A stretch of DNA of 64,000 nucleotides from CAVTSA01 sp963737225 (GTDB taxonomy: Bacteria; Chloroflexota; Dormibacteria; Dormibacterales; Dormibacteraceae). Shown one piece after another: positions 7,182 through 14,352 of this stretch. Within the stretch, counting starts at the first letter, position 1, and each line of letters begins with the position of its first letter. The stretch is from assembly GCA_963737225.1 (NCBI GenBank), contig CAVTSA010000002.1, forward strand, positions 310,001-374,000, given 5' to 3'. Below the pieces are notes generated by a model. That model ran no database searches, was not told the origin of the DNA, and worked only from the letters and a program-made list of their open reading frames with translations. The position numbers and the translations under genes were made by a program.

Positions 7182-8639
7182 CTCGCTTCGGCCGATTCCA
7201 GCCGCGGCCGGTCCTCGGCGCAACGCCGAGCCCAGCCTTCGACGTCCTGATCCGTGACCAGCAGTCCACGCGCCACCCGCGGCTGCAGGTGGGTGTCGGA
7301 CCGGATCAGGAACTCACCGCGCCGGCGGCAGACGAGATCCGACCGCCAGCCTTCGCGCCCGGCGCCCCGGCCCATCGCGACGTCGCAATCCGCGGCCTCC
7401 GAGAGCCGCAGCGCGACCTGCACTGCAGCTTGGACAGGAACTCTTTGCCGGCATCCCCAAGTGCGGCCGCGCTTGGTCGCTGGGTGGCGGCCACGACGTG
7501 GATCCCGTCCTTGCGCCTTGGCTCGCGATCTTGTCCAGCAGGGGTACGTGCTTCGCCACCGCGGCCGCCTCGTCGACGATCAGCACCAGCTCCGGGTGCT
7601 CTGGCGACGGCGTCCAGACCCGCACGCCTTTCGCACGGAGCAGGCGGTTCCGCTGGGCCATGATCGCGAGCACCCGCACCAGCACGTCCTCGGCTTCGTC
7701 GCCACCCTCGAGCGCCAGCAGCTCGCGGTCAAAGCAGCTCTCCCACGCCGACAGCTCGACGCCGGTGGGATCGATCTCCTCGAGCACCACGTCTCGGCAC
7801 CCGGCGAGCGCCGCCACCAGGACGTTGAGCAGCTCTGACTTGCCGGCTCCCGGCTGCCCTGCCAGGGCGACGTTGAGAGCCGCACCGGGCGCCGGCAGCA
7901 GCCGAAGCGTGCAGTCCTCTCCGTCCTCGAAGCGGCCGAGGTAGATCGGGTCGAGGATCGTGCGCCCTACCGGTTCGGTCCAGCGGATCGGCTGCGCCAG
8001 CTGGTCGCGTGCGATGACCCGCAGACCGACCAGCCGCGACCGCTCCTCGGACGGTAGAACCCGCAGCGAACCCGGCCGGGCGTCGATCGCCGACTCAAGC
8101 GGGCCGGTCAGAGCGAGAACCTGATCGGCCGTCTTGCCGGCGCCGAGCTCGAGGCGCAGGGACCACGAGACAGCATCCTTCACCGTGACCTCGGCGTGAG
8201 AGCTCGCGAGCGACGCCAGCGGAGAGCGAGGCTCGTTCATCAACTCGTTCAGGCGCTTCGCGGCCGCGGTCGCGGGGAAGCTCTCGTCGGAAGGTTTGCC
8301 GCCGGGGTTGCGGCGCGGTGGCTTGACCACGTTGGCGGCCGTCAGCGCGAGCGTCCCGACCAGCACCGGCCATGCGACCTCAGGTGCGTCGAACAGGAAC
8401 GCGGCCGCGGCCGCCAACGCCAAACCCCCGACAATTTGCCATCGGAGCGGGAACCTGCTCCGGTTCTTCAGCGCCCAGGCCGCGACCAGCCCAGGAAGAT
8501 CCCGCGCCGCGGTCTTGCCCTTGGAGTCCTTGGAGCTCTTCTCCCCGGACTGCTGCTTCGGCTTATCGCTTCCGAGCAGCCACCACACGCCCGCGATCAG
8601 GCCGACGACCAGCAGGGCTGCCCCGTAGCTGCTGCTCAA
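7178..8639 (-). pseudogene. TraB/FtsK-like DNA translocase of the element, two frameshifts
   Basis: Three N-terminal membrane segments (near residues 7-24, 67-84 and 90-105) precede an FtsK-type motor. Walker A is ALAGQPGAGKSELLNVLV near residue 260 and Walker B is ELVLIVDEAAAVA near 365. After LLDKIASQGAR (about 7510) the motor continues in a second frame as GIHVVAATQRPSAAALGD. After FLSKLQ (about 7425) it continues in a third frame as VALRLSEAADCDVAMGRGAG. Each step needs one inserted base, and the span is two bases short of a multiple of three. Such pumps move double-stranded DNA between mycelial-type cells in actinobacterial ICEs. The frameshifts, if real, would abolish transfer. Confidence 0.8.
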
Positions 8640-8642
8640 CGC

Positions 8643-9026
8643 TTAGAGCCGCGCTGCGGCGTTGGTGATCATGTTCCCGACCTGCGCCACCAGGTCGCTC
8701 GCGATCGACGGTCCTTGCTTCGACAGCCAGGAGAAGAACGCGGCGCAGAGGATCAGGATCACCGCTGCGACCAGCGAATTTTTGACCATGGTCTTGCCGC
8801 GCTCGTGGCCGACGGCGTGGAGCACCGCTCCAGCAGCCAACGCAATCCCCACCAGTAGCAGCGCGAGCACCGCCATCTTCGGCGCGGTCGCTTCTGCCGC
8901 GGCCGTCACCGAGTCCAGCGTGACCCCCAGCTGCAGCTCGAGCTGCTGGGCGAGCAGCGGTGCGAAGAGCAAGGCCAGCATCACCACCAGAAGGACCTTT
9001 AGGAGTCCGGTTCCGGGCACCTTCAT
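8643..9026 (-). CDS. TrbC/VirB2-like small membrane protein (127 aa)
   Basis: A hydrophobic signal-like N-terminus (LLKVLLVVMLALLFAPLLA, residues 8-27) is followed by two further membrane helices near 51-70 and 84-104, with short charged links and a polar tail. This is the size and layout of TrbC/VirB2 prepilins, which are processed and assembled into the mating pilus. The sequence itself is not diagnostic, so an unrelated membrane accessory protein is possible. It begins at an ATG overlapping the upstream stop (ATGA), and the FtsK-like gene starts 3 bp after it. This places it firmly in the transfer operon. Confidence 0.55.
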   Translation of the reverse strand: MKVPGTGLLKVLLVVMLALLFAPLLAQQLELQLGVTLDSVTAAAEATAPKMAVLALLLVGIALAAGAVLHAVGHERGKTMVKNSLVAAVILILCAAFFSWLSKQGPSIASDLVAQVGNMITNAAARL

Positions 9027-9178
9027 GTCGACAGCTCCTCGAGGGCCTGCCAGCCGGCTTCGGTCAGCCCCACGCGGACGACGTTGGTATTGACGTCGCG
9101 CGTGATTTCGACCATGCCTCGTTCGGCGAGGCGCCGGATCGCTTCTACGAACTCGTCGTCGGTGATCTCGCAGAGCAT
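9023..9178 (-). CDS. Small winged-helix-like protein (51 aa), first gene of the transfer operon
   Basis: MLCEITDDEFVEAIRRLAER leads into MVEITRDVNTNVVRVGLTEA, a helix followed by a beta-wing as in short winged-helix DNA binders. A very strong Shine-Dalgarno (AAAGGAGGTG) lies just upstream of the ATG at 9178. Its stop overlaps the next start as ATGA. Just upstream lies a divergent inverted repeat (9225-9264), so it may be an autoregulator of the transfer operon. The function is inferred from shape and position only. Confidence 0.6.
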   Translation of the reverse strand: MLCEITDDEFVEAIRRLAERGMVEITRDVNTNVVRVGLTEAGWQALEELST

Positions 9179-9224
9179 CGTTGTCGCACCTCCTTTCCGG
9201 CGACCCCCGCAGGTCGCATCTGCG

Positions 9225-9264
9225 TTATGGTATAGCACATCGCATGACTGTCGCCATACCATCA
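9225..9264. promoter_or_regulatory. Inverted repeat between divergent units (candidate operator)
   Basis: ATGGTAT at 9227-9233 is mirrored by ATACCAT at 9256-9262. With flanks the half-sites read ATGGTATAGC and ATGGTATGGC, matching in 9 of 10 bases. The pair is centred between the strong ribosome-binding site of the minus-strand transfer operon and the plus-strand region that starts with TTTAGGAGGAG at 9271. This is the expected place for a repressor controlling element transfer. Confidence 0.5.
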
Positions 9265-9291
9265 ACCGGATTTAGGAGGAGCTGAGCGACA

Positions 9292-9414
9292 ATGTTGAAC
9301 GTGCCGAGGACCTCGCCCACGACATTTCGCCTGTCAGATGGCGACCGCGCTAACTCGCTCGTCTACAGGAACTGCTGGGTGGCCGGCGAAGTCAGACCGA
9401 TGTCGTCTCGCTAG
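9292..9414 (+). CDS. Possible short ORF or remnant with strong RBS (40 aa)
   Basis: An ATG preceded by TTTAGGAGGAGCTGAGCGAC opens a 40-residue frame (MLNVPRTSPTTFRLSD...). The RBS is good, but the composition is not convincing. The next frame reads VERAEDLAHDISPVRW, which looks more protein-like, so this may be the start of another frameshifted gene. No family is recognised. Confidence 0.3.
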   Translation: MLNVPRTSPTTFRLSDGDRANSLVYRNCWVAGEVRPMSSR

Positions 9415-9545
9415 CCTGACGCACTTGCTGGCTACGGTTCAGCGGGATGAGCGCGTACACGTCACGTTCCTGACGAGCGCGGCCAGGAGGACGAGCAGGC
9501 AAAGCCCGAGCGCGCGGCTATTGGCGCGCGGCTGAGGAGTGACTA

Positions 9546-9732
9546 ATGCGAAAAGGCGATACGGTCTACGCTCGTCACGAGATTTACGCAGCACGGCATC
9601 ATCAGCGGCGTCACGATCTGAAAGGGCGACGGGGAATGTCTTGGAAACGGGCTTCAGCGCTGGAGCGGCGAAAAGGTCACAGTGCAATTCGACGGGGGCG
9701 ACGTCCTCGCGATATCTAGAGCGAAGATGTAG
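9546..9732 (+). pseudogene. Small SH3/KOW-like gene, frameshifted
   Basis: The ATG frame gives MRKGDTVYARHEIYA, then loses sense. A +1 frame continues from about 9655 as WSGEKVTVQFDGGDVLAISR and AKM stop. Together they look like a short beta-barrel protein (KGDTVY opening, VTVQFDGGDVL strand). The span is one base over a multiple of three. The family is not identified, and it may be a decayed remnant or an assembly error. Confidence 0.4.
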
Positions 9733-9775
9733 GATTTGTGGTGTGAACGGTACGATAGTGCATTGGGTTGTTCAT

Positions 9776-9907
9776 ATGGATTGGTTTCAACGTTCACGCT
9801 CGCCTGTTCTAGCAGCATTTCGCGCGGTTTCTTCGGTTGGTGCGTTGAGTAGCGCTGGTAAGAGTTTGCGATCGCTCGTAGGGTGGTTGTTTGGTATTAC
9901 GCTTTAG
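9776..9907 (+). CDS. Possible 43-aa amphipathic peptide
   Basis: MDWFQRSRSPVLAAFRAVSS is followed by an amphipathic segment ending SLVGWLFGITL. Its codons are AT-richer than the surrounding element (GTT, TTT, TTG). A small membrane-active peptide would fit, but no ribosome-binding site is obvious and the region has no other coding signal. Kept as a low-confidence candidate. Confidence 0.22.
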   Translation: MDWFQRSRSPVLAAFRAVSSVGALSSAGKSLRSLVGWLFGITL

Positions 9908-10399
9908 ACTCGCGCGCGCTTGAGGCTCAGGTGTCGAGATGGAGCTCGAACAGGTCACTAAGGCGCGGGATGTATATAGTAGTAGACTTTGTGGTAGCGT
10001 GTATATCGCTGAGGGACTACGTTTGCATCTCACTCGGCGATCCTAGAAAGGGTGCTGAGTCAGTATAGGTAGCTTACTGACAGGCTCTGCGGAAGGCGCA
10101 GCTGGGAGCAGAGGGTGACGTACAGCTGCACGGTTTCGGACTGCTTTATAAGTCTCTCAATAGTACATCGTTCTATAGTCTTAAGTGCAGATGAAGATCG
10201 CTGCGTGTTTGTGTAATAGATTGGACTTGCTTGTTTTGTTGTGGGCTGTGGGGCTGCGCATAATGGCTTGGTTGGTATGTTAAGCTTGTGGGCAAGGATA
10301 ATTAGATGGTTGTAGACAAGGGTGATGTAGCGTGGCTTGTTTAATAGGTATGGTTTCAAGATGACGCCTCGGAACGTCGCGAGCGAAAAGGCGAAACTC
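9908..10399. other. AT-rich, G/T-skewed stretch without convincing genes
   Basis: About 490 bp with visibly lower GC than anything else in the window. From about 10195 to 10360 the plus strand is rich in G and T, with runs such as TTGCTTGTTTTGTTGTGGGC. All frames on both strands are short or compositionally implausible. It could hold an untranslated RNA, a transfer origin or simply decayed foreign DNA; nothing in it identifies which. Confidence 0.5.
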
Positions 10400-10402
10400 T
10401 AA

Positions 10403-10693
10403 TCACCGCCGTCGCAGTGTTCGACGGAGATCAATGGGAGTCTTTCTGTCTCGTTACGACATAGCATCTTCTGGCGGAACAGCGAGGAGGCGATCACGCA
10501 TCTCGCGGAAGCTGTACAAGGCGTTCTGGAGGAACTGCCGGACGGAGATCGGTCGGTACTTACTGCGACCTCTCTCGAAGCGGTGCGTGAGTTCATGCTC
10601 GAGCATAGGTCTTCTGAGCTAATTACATTCAGCCTCTGCGAGTCTAGCGCGCACCGAGGGCGCGTACCCAACGCGTACGTGCACGGGCGCTGA
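10403..10693 (+). pseudogene. HicB-like antitoxin remnant (frameshifted)
   Basis: One frame reads LITAVAVFDGDQWESFCLVT (about 10398-10458). A second, joined after one indel, reads WRNSEEAITHLAEAVQGVLE, ELPDGDRSVLTATSLEAVRE and continues to a TGA at 10691. The first part resembles the beta-strand of HicB's partial RNase-H fold and NSEEAITHLAEAVQGVLEEL its characteristic helix. It lies directly upstream of a HicA-like remnant, the expected partner. The C-terminal extension is not typical, so the call is tentative. Confidence 0.45.
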
Positions 10694-10897
10694 AGTGATA
10701 TAGGTACTGGAAGCTCTGGGGTTCACCTACCGCTGTACCAGGGGAAGCCATCAATCTTTGGCCGCGAAGGGTGGCCTCGGCCGGTCGCTGTGCCGGTTCA
10801 CTCGGCACGATCTCTCCCGAGGGGCACGCTCTGTGCCATCTGGCGACAGGCCGGAATCACTTCGGAAGATGCTGAGAGGTTGCTCGATGAAGCTTGA
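10660..10897 (+). pseudogene. HicA-like mRNA interferase remnant (frameshifted)
   Basis: Three frames must be joined: TCTGAEVI, then VLEALGFTYRCTRGSHQ, then REGWPRPVAVPVHSARSLPR and GTLCAIWRQAGITSEDAERL. These match, in order, the HicA opening helix, the RGSH strand with the catalytic histidine, and the conserved VPVH...L.RGTL..I.RQAGI C-terminus. HicA cleaves mRNA and is held by HicB. The frameshifts would inactivate the toxin. The family assignment is good despite the damage. Confidence 0.65.
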
Positions 10898-11312
10898 GGT
10901 GCGTTTTTCGCGGATGCGACTATGTACGATTATGACGGCACACTCATGATCTGGCGAGGTGGTGTCGACCGCACTGTCGCCTCGGACTTCTCGGCCTCGG
11001 CGAAATACGCGCTCATCGTACGCCTCGAAGCCACCCCAGACGAAGTGGTCGGAAAGCTCTACACGCTCACGATCGATATCACTTTCGAAGGCGAACGGAT
11101 CGGGTCGACGATGCGCTGCCGGTAGCTGTACAGGAGAAGCTGGGCCTCAGGCGGTATCACATGAATATTCTGGCCAACCTCGTCATCGAGGTTCCACAGA
11201 CAGGAGAGGGGACGATCTACGCGCGAATTGCGGATGTCTCGCTTCCGCTCATCTACTTCGAGGTGATCAAGGGGGCGACCGGGCTGGCAATGACACGCCG
11301 GCGCCGGGATAA
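10887..11312 (+). pseudogene. DUF6941-like gene, frameshifted
   Basis: The ATG at 10887 overlaps the HicA-like stop. Joined frames give MKLEV, then FFADATMYDYDGTLMIWRGG, SAKYALIVRLEATPDEVVGK, and after another indel near 11095 VDDALPVAVQEKLGLRRYHM and ILANLVIEVPQTGEGTIYAR. The order (FADA opening, a LxVRLEATPDE strand, a late NIxxNL-like strand, a closing FEV) resembles DUF6941 proteins. These are small beta-rich proteins of unknown function often found in element and toxin-antitoxin neighbourhoods. The 3' end is uncertain. Confidence 0.5.
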
Positions 11313-11579
11313 CCTCGGCCAGCCACCTTCAGGCTGTCTGCCGCGCTCTGGATGCTCGCTTCCGACAGGCCGCACGCAGTAGCGAGCTCGCGGTCTCATT
11401 GGTACCGAATCGCCGGTTTTCCAACAGACAACGCACACGGCTTCGCCGGCAGCGTCTCGGTGAGCTCAACGTGGTTGAGTCGGCCGCCTCCTCTTCGACA
11501 GGTCGCGGCGGTAGCAGCTACAACATAGACCGCGCAACTCGCTAAGCTCTCTGCACGCTTGGAGATCTCGGCGCACGCT
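11313..11579. other. Region without a recognisable gene
   Basis: Neither strand gives a frame with protein-like composition. The longest minus-strand frame (11396-11596) is alanine/arginine-rich and lacks a ribosome-binding site. A short plus-strand segment near 11345-11385 could be a helix-turn-helix tail (ASDRPHAVAS-like), but this is too weak to call. Confidence 0.4.
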
Positions 11580-11786
11580 CTAGGAATCGGTCTCAATTCT
11601 CAGCGCTCTGCGGGACCTGGGCTGGCTCGCGTAGACATCTCCGTCGTAGTCTATGTTCCGCAGCTCGATCCGCGGCCAGGCGAGGCGTTCGCTGGCATCG
11701 CGGAGTTCTCGCCTCATCATGCAGTCGGGTTCGCGCGGATCGGCGTGGCCGCGATGCGTGCCGCACCAGGCACAAACCGCCAGCAT
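11580..11786 (-). CDS. Small CxxC protein (68 aa)
   Basis: MLAVCAWCGTHRGHADPREP leads to DCMMRRELRDASERLAWPRI. A CxxC pair at residues 5-8 with a downstream HxxH-like/Cys cluster suggests one bound metal. It reads through the 3' part of the longer upstream frame (11593-12102) in a different frame. Either the two overlap heavily or they were one protein before a frameshift near 11790. No family is recognised. Confidence 0.4.
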   Translation of the reverse strand: MLAVCAWCGTHRGHADPREPDCMMRRELRDASERLAWPRIELRNIDYDGDVYASQPRSRRALRIETDS

Positions 11787-12102
11787 GTCGAGTCCAGGGA
11801 GCGCGCTCACCTAGCGCCTCGAGGCGGCGGTAAGCCTCGTCGAGCAGGTCATGGATCGCGGACTCCTCGCGGCTCGCAAGCCCCCGACCAAGCAGAAACC
11901 GCCGCTCGTCGAGCAGCGCCGCCTCCGCCACGGTGACGCTCGCGATCGCCGCCGATATCCGCCTCTCGCGGCTTCGCGAGTTGCAACGGGTGAGCTGATC
12001 CTGCGCGGACTTGATCACCGAGAACGTCTCCTGATGGCAATGCCAAGCGTCGATGCACTCGTCCTCCGCCCGGTCCGCCACCCGCCGCTCCTCGCTCATC
12101 AC
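11593..12102 (-). CDS. Helical element protein of unknown function, 3' half doubtful
   Basis: The first 100 residues (MSEERRVADRAEDECIDAWH, then ERRISAAIASVTVAEAALLD and IHDLLDEAYRRLEALGERAP) are charged, helical and protein-like. Beyond about residue 105 the composition becomes arginine/proline-rich, and the neighbouring frame carries a better candidate (11580-11786). The true product probably ends or shifts frame near 11790. Its start overlaps the stop of the upstream gene (ATGA). The function is unknown. Confidence 0.45.
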   Translation of the reverse strand: MMSEERRVADRAEDECIDAWHCHQETFSVIKSAQDQLTRCNSRSRERRISAAIASVTVAEAALLDERRFLLGRGLASREESAIHDLLDEAYRRLEALGERAPWTRHAGGLCLVRHASRPRRSARTRLHDEARTPRCQRTPRLAADRAAEHRLRRRCLREPAQVPQSAEN

Positions 12103-12440
12103 GCGAAGTCGAACGTGACCGTGCCCAGCGATCCCGAACTCGTGAAGACGGCCGCGAGCTCGCTATTCAGCTGGACGTTGAGGACGTTCGTCTCGGTGCT
12201 CGCCGAACTCACCGTCGCGAATGGTTCACCCTGCGGAATCCTCGGACCGGCAAGCAGCGGCTGACCACTCAGAGCCCGACTGGCCGGAATGTCCACCGCG
12301 TCATAAAGCGCCACCGTTGAACCGGCCGCCCCGGCCACGGTCACGTTGCAGTTGTACAGCTGGTGCGCCCCCTGGATCACCCAAACCGACTGACCGGATA
12401 CCCCGACCGTGACCGCCTGCGTCACCTTCTGACCAGCCAT
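12099..12440 (-). CDS. Beta-rich protein of unknown function (113 aa)
   Basis: From the ATG at 12440: MAGQKVTQAVTVGVSGQSVW, then a regular pattern of beta-strand-like segments (YNCNVTVAGAAGSTVALYDA, LNVQLNSELAAVFTSSGSLG) ending GTVTFDFA. The pattern resembles phage or virion-associated and surface beta-sandwich proteins, but no family is recognised. The ATG overlaps the stop of the preceding frame (TGATG) and its stop overlaps the next start. It sits within the minus-strand cluster of small element genes. Confidence 0.5.
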   Translation of the reverse strand: MAGQKVTQAVTVGVSGQSVWVIQGAHQLYNCNVTVAGAAGSTVALYDAVDIPASRALSGQPLLAGPRIPQGEPFATVSSASTETNVLNVQLNSELAAVFTSSGSLGTVTFDFA

Positions 12441-12638
12441 CACACCGTTCCGCTGCGCCGGTAGTCCTGGTGGATCGGTGCGTCCAGCGAGCCGTACCGC
12501 GTCGACGCCGTGCCCGCGATGCTCGCCGTGGGGGCAAGCGTTTTGTCGCGCTCGCCGCCCTTGCCAAGCAGCTGCTTCGTGATCGCCGCGGGGTGTCGTT
12601 CTTCTGCTGGGGTGGAATCGCTCGCGTGTGTTTGCCAT
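12440..12638 (-). pseudogene. Small element gene with N-terminal frameshift
   Basis: A good Shine-Dalgarno (GAAGGAG) precedes ATG 12638, giving MANT and then nonsense. One base later the frame reads ASDSTPAEERHPAAITKQLL, GKGGERDKTLAPTASIAGTA and ends in a TGA that overlaps the next ATG. The length is one over a multiple of three, so a single indel near 12625 separates the start from the body. No family is recognised. Confidence 0.4.
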
Positions 12639-12651
12639 GTGAATTGCTCCT

Positions 12652-12879
12652 TCAGGTTGTGACGCCGATCTCGGCTGCGAGTTCGCCGAGCGTCAGCGTC
12701 GGTTCAGAGTCCAGGCGATCCCCGTACACGGTGAGGATCGCGGTCAACCAGCGCGGCACCTCCTGCTGGAGGCGCTCGGCGTGCGCCGCGGCCGCCCGGA
12801 GATCACGCCCGGTGCAGCGCTCCCAGCGCCGACTCAGAACCGGCGTGATCTCGACGAGGGGCGGCGGCTGCAGCATCAT
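12652..12879 (-). CDS. Small helical protein of unknown function (75 aa)
   Basis: MMLQPPPLVEITPVLSRRWE is followed by two helices (LRAAAAHAERLQQEVPRWLT, AILTVYGDRL) and a LTLGELAAEIGVTT tail that could be half of a helix-turn-helix. Its ATG overlaps the upstream stop (ATGA). The family is unknown. It belongs to the run of tightly overlapping minus-strand genes from 14.3 to 11.6 kb. Confidence 0.5.
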   Translation of the reverse strand: MMLQPPPLVEITPVLSRRWERCTGRDLRAAAAHAERLQQEVPRWLTAILTVYGDRLDSEPTLTLGELAAEIGVTT

Positions 12880-13486
12880 CGACTCTGGCCCCGACGGTTC
12901 GCCCGGAGCAGCTGGCTGATCGCGTGATTGCCGACCGTATCCACAAACGCCCGGCCCTCAGTCTTCGACAGCGCTTCCCCCTTCTGGATCTTCGACGCCG
13001 TCCTCTGCACCTGCTGGACGGTCTCGTTGCCGGCACTCACCGGGTATCCCCCGCCGACGCCCACGCTCGGGCCATATGCGGCGTGGGCCAGCCTCGACAG
13101 CAGCCGCTGCTCAGCTCCGGATCAGCCTCGATCGTCGCCCGCTGAACCTGGGCTGTCAGCTCCGACAAAGCCTGCTCAGCTCGCCCCAGGCGCGCCTCGT
13201 CAGCGTCCCCGAGACCGAGATCGACGGCGAGCGCCGACGCGAGCGGGTACTGCTCACGCCGCTGCTTCGCCGCCTGGTCGCGCTCGTACTGCTCACGCCG
13301 CGGCTTGAACAGCTGCTCCTGCAGCTCCGAGCGCCGGCGGTAGTAGCTGGCCTCCACAGCGGCTCTCGCCGGATCGTCCGGCCGGCCCAGGATCGCCCTT
13401 CGCGCCTCGGACGCCTGCTCCTCGAGCGCGTCCAGGCTCCCGACCCGACTGAACAGGTTCAGCTCAGGGGTGTAGTCGTCGCTCAT
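12876..13486 (-). pseudogene. Element protein of about 200 aa split by a frameshift
   Basis: The first frame starts MSDDYTPELNLFSRVGSLDA and continues as a charged coiled-coil (SYYRRRSELQEQLFKPRREQ, ARLGRAEQALSELTAQVQRA). Near 13110-13120 the sense moves to another frame: EQRLLSRLAHAAYGPSVGVG, GGYPVSAGNETVQQVQRTAS and TEGRAFVDTVGNHAISQLLR. The total length is one base short of a multiple of three. The function is unknown; a structural or DNA-packaging helper is conceivable. Its start overlaps the zinc-finger gene upstream. Confidence 0.5.
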
Positions 13487-13836
13487 CCTGCGACCCCCAC
13501 GAGCGCATCCTCGACTTCCACCCGTTTCGCGCCGCCTGGCTCCGAATTTCCGTCCGAAACGTATTCAGCAAGGCGGGGGAATCGCGGGATCCCACCACCC
13601 GCCTCGATCCACGGATCCAGCTCCAGCTCGCCCACCGCCGGCAACCGCCACCAGCCGCCCGGAGTACCCACCAGCCCGACCTCTTCCGGGAGCTGGCACC
13701 ACTCGCCGGGACCACCCGAGTCGGTGATCCCCTCCGAGTACCAAACCAAGTGCCTGTCGTAGGCGTCGCGGCCACCAAAGCGACCCTCACAGCGGAGGCA
13801 GATCAGCCCGCCCCGACGCTTACGACTCTTCGACAG
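13483..13836 (-). CDS. FDXHR-like zinc-binding protein
   Basis: The reading LICLRCEGRFGGRDAYDRHL and GEWCQLPEEVGLVGTPGGWW matches the small phage/ICE zinc-finger family with pattern C-x2-C, F-x-G, (F/Y)D-x-H and a downstream C before a GLxxxxGGxW tail. The frame is open from 13869, but no normal start codon precedes the first cysteine pair. CTG 13836 is the nearest candidate; a TTG at 13749 would lose the zinc site. An upstream indel is possible. The family is common in actinophages and actinobacterial elements and its role is unknown. Confidence 0.6.
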   Translation of the reverse strand: MSKSRKRRGGLICLRCEGRFGGRDAYDRHLVWYSEGITDSGGPGEWCQLPEEVGLVGTPGGWWRLPAVGELELDPWIEAGGGIPRFPRLAEYVSDGNSEPGGAKRVEVEDALVGVAG

Positions 13837-13885
13837 GTAGCGCCTGAAGACACGCGACGGCCGCCGCTCCTAGAGCACCGGCACC

Positions 13886-13954
13886 TCACATCCCTCGCAG
13901 CTTCTTCCGCCGCTTCTTATTCCGGATCATGCCGGGCATCCTCGATGCTCCCAT
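13886..13954 (-). CDS. Very small basic peptide (22 aa)
   Basis: ATG 13954 opens MGASRMPGMIRNKKRRKKLR and ends GM, stop. Nine of 22 residues are lysine or arginine. It starts 3 bp after the stop of a second, similarly basic micro-ORF. It is too short for homology. The tandem arrangement of two basic peptides inside an operon is the only support. Confidence 0.3.
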   Translation of the reverse strand: MGASRMPGMIRNKKRRKKLRGM

Positions 13955-13957
13955 GAC

Positions 13958-14029
13958 CTACAGCCCTGCCTTCTTCCGCCTGGCCAGCAACTTCTGCTTC
14001 ACCTTCAGCTTTCGCAGACGCCTCGCCAT
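13958..14029 (-). CDS. Very small basic peptide (23 aa)
   Basis: ATG 14029 opens MARRLRKLKVKQKLLARRKK and ends AGL, stop. It forms a strongly basic helix and begins 5 bp after the stop of the ribbon-helix-helix-like gene. A second basic micro-ORF follows. It could bind RNA or DNA or act as a leader peptide; neither is demonstrated. Confidence 0.3.
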   Translation of the reverse strand: MARRLRKLKVKQKLLARRKKAGL

Positions 14030-14034
14030 CTCAT

Positions 14035-14352
14035 CTACCTCGGCCGCTCACGCCGGCCGACCAGCAGCGACCGCATCGCGCTGTTCCCGCAGGCACTGAT
14101 AAAGCTCTGCGCCTCCCGGCGGGAAAGAGGTACATCAGCGGCGATCTTGCCCGCCACGTCTCGCACCATCTGGTGCCGATCCTCGATGCGACGCGCCCTC
14201 GCCTCGTCGGTCACGCTGCCGCTGCGCTGCTGGACATAGCCCTTGATCGCCGCGTTCACCACCCGGCTCAGCGACTCGTCGTCGCCAACCAGATCGCGCG
14301 CCTGGTCCCATACCTCCTCGTCTGCCGCACTCGTGTAGATCTGCCTTGGCAT
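14035..14352 (-). CDS. Ribbon-helix-helix-like DNA-binding protein (105 aa)
   Basis: MPRQIYTSAADEEVWDQARD and SLSRVVNAAIKGYVQQR give the beta-strand, helix, helix arrangement of Arc/MetJ-type regulators seen in actinobacterial plasmids and ICEs. The C-terminal half is a charged helical extension (MVRDVAGKIAADVPLSRREA). It is the first gene of a minus-strand cluster of tightly packed small genes, so a role as regulator or partition-type protein of the element is likely but inferred. Confidence 0.6.
   Translation of the reverse strand: MPRQIYTSAADEEVWDQARDLVGDDESLSRVVNAAIKGYVQQRSGSVTDEARARRIEDRHQMVRDVAGKIAADVPLSRREAQSFISACGNSAMRSLLVGRRERPR

Noticed and set aside
9539..9907. A single 122-codon plus-strand frame across the AT-rich boundary.
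   Set aside because: Its first part overlaps a better frameshifted reading (WSGEKVTVQF). Only the last 43 codons from ATG 9776 are kept as a weak candidate.
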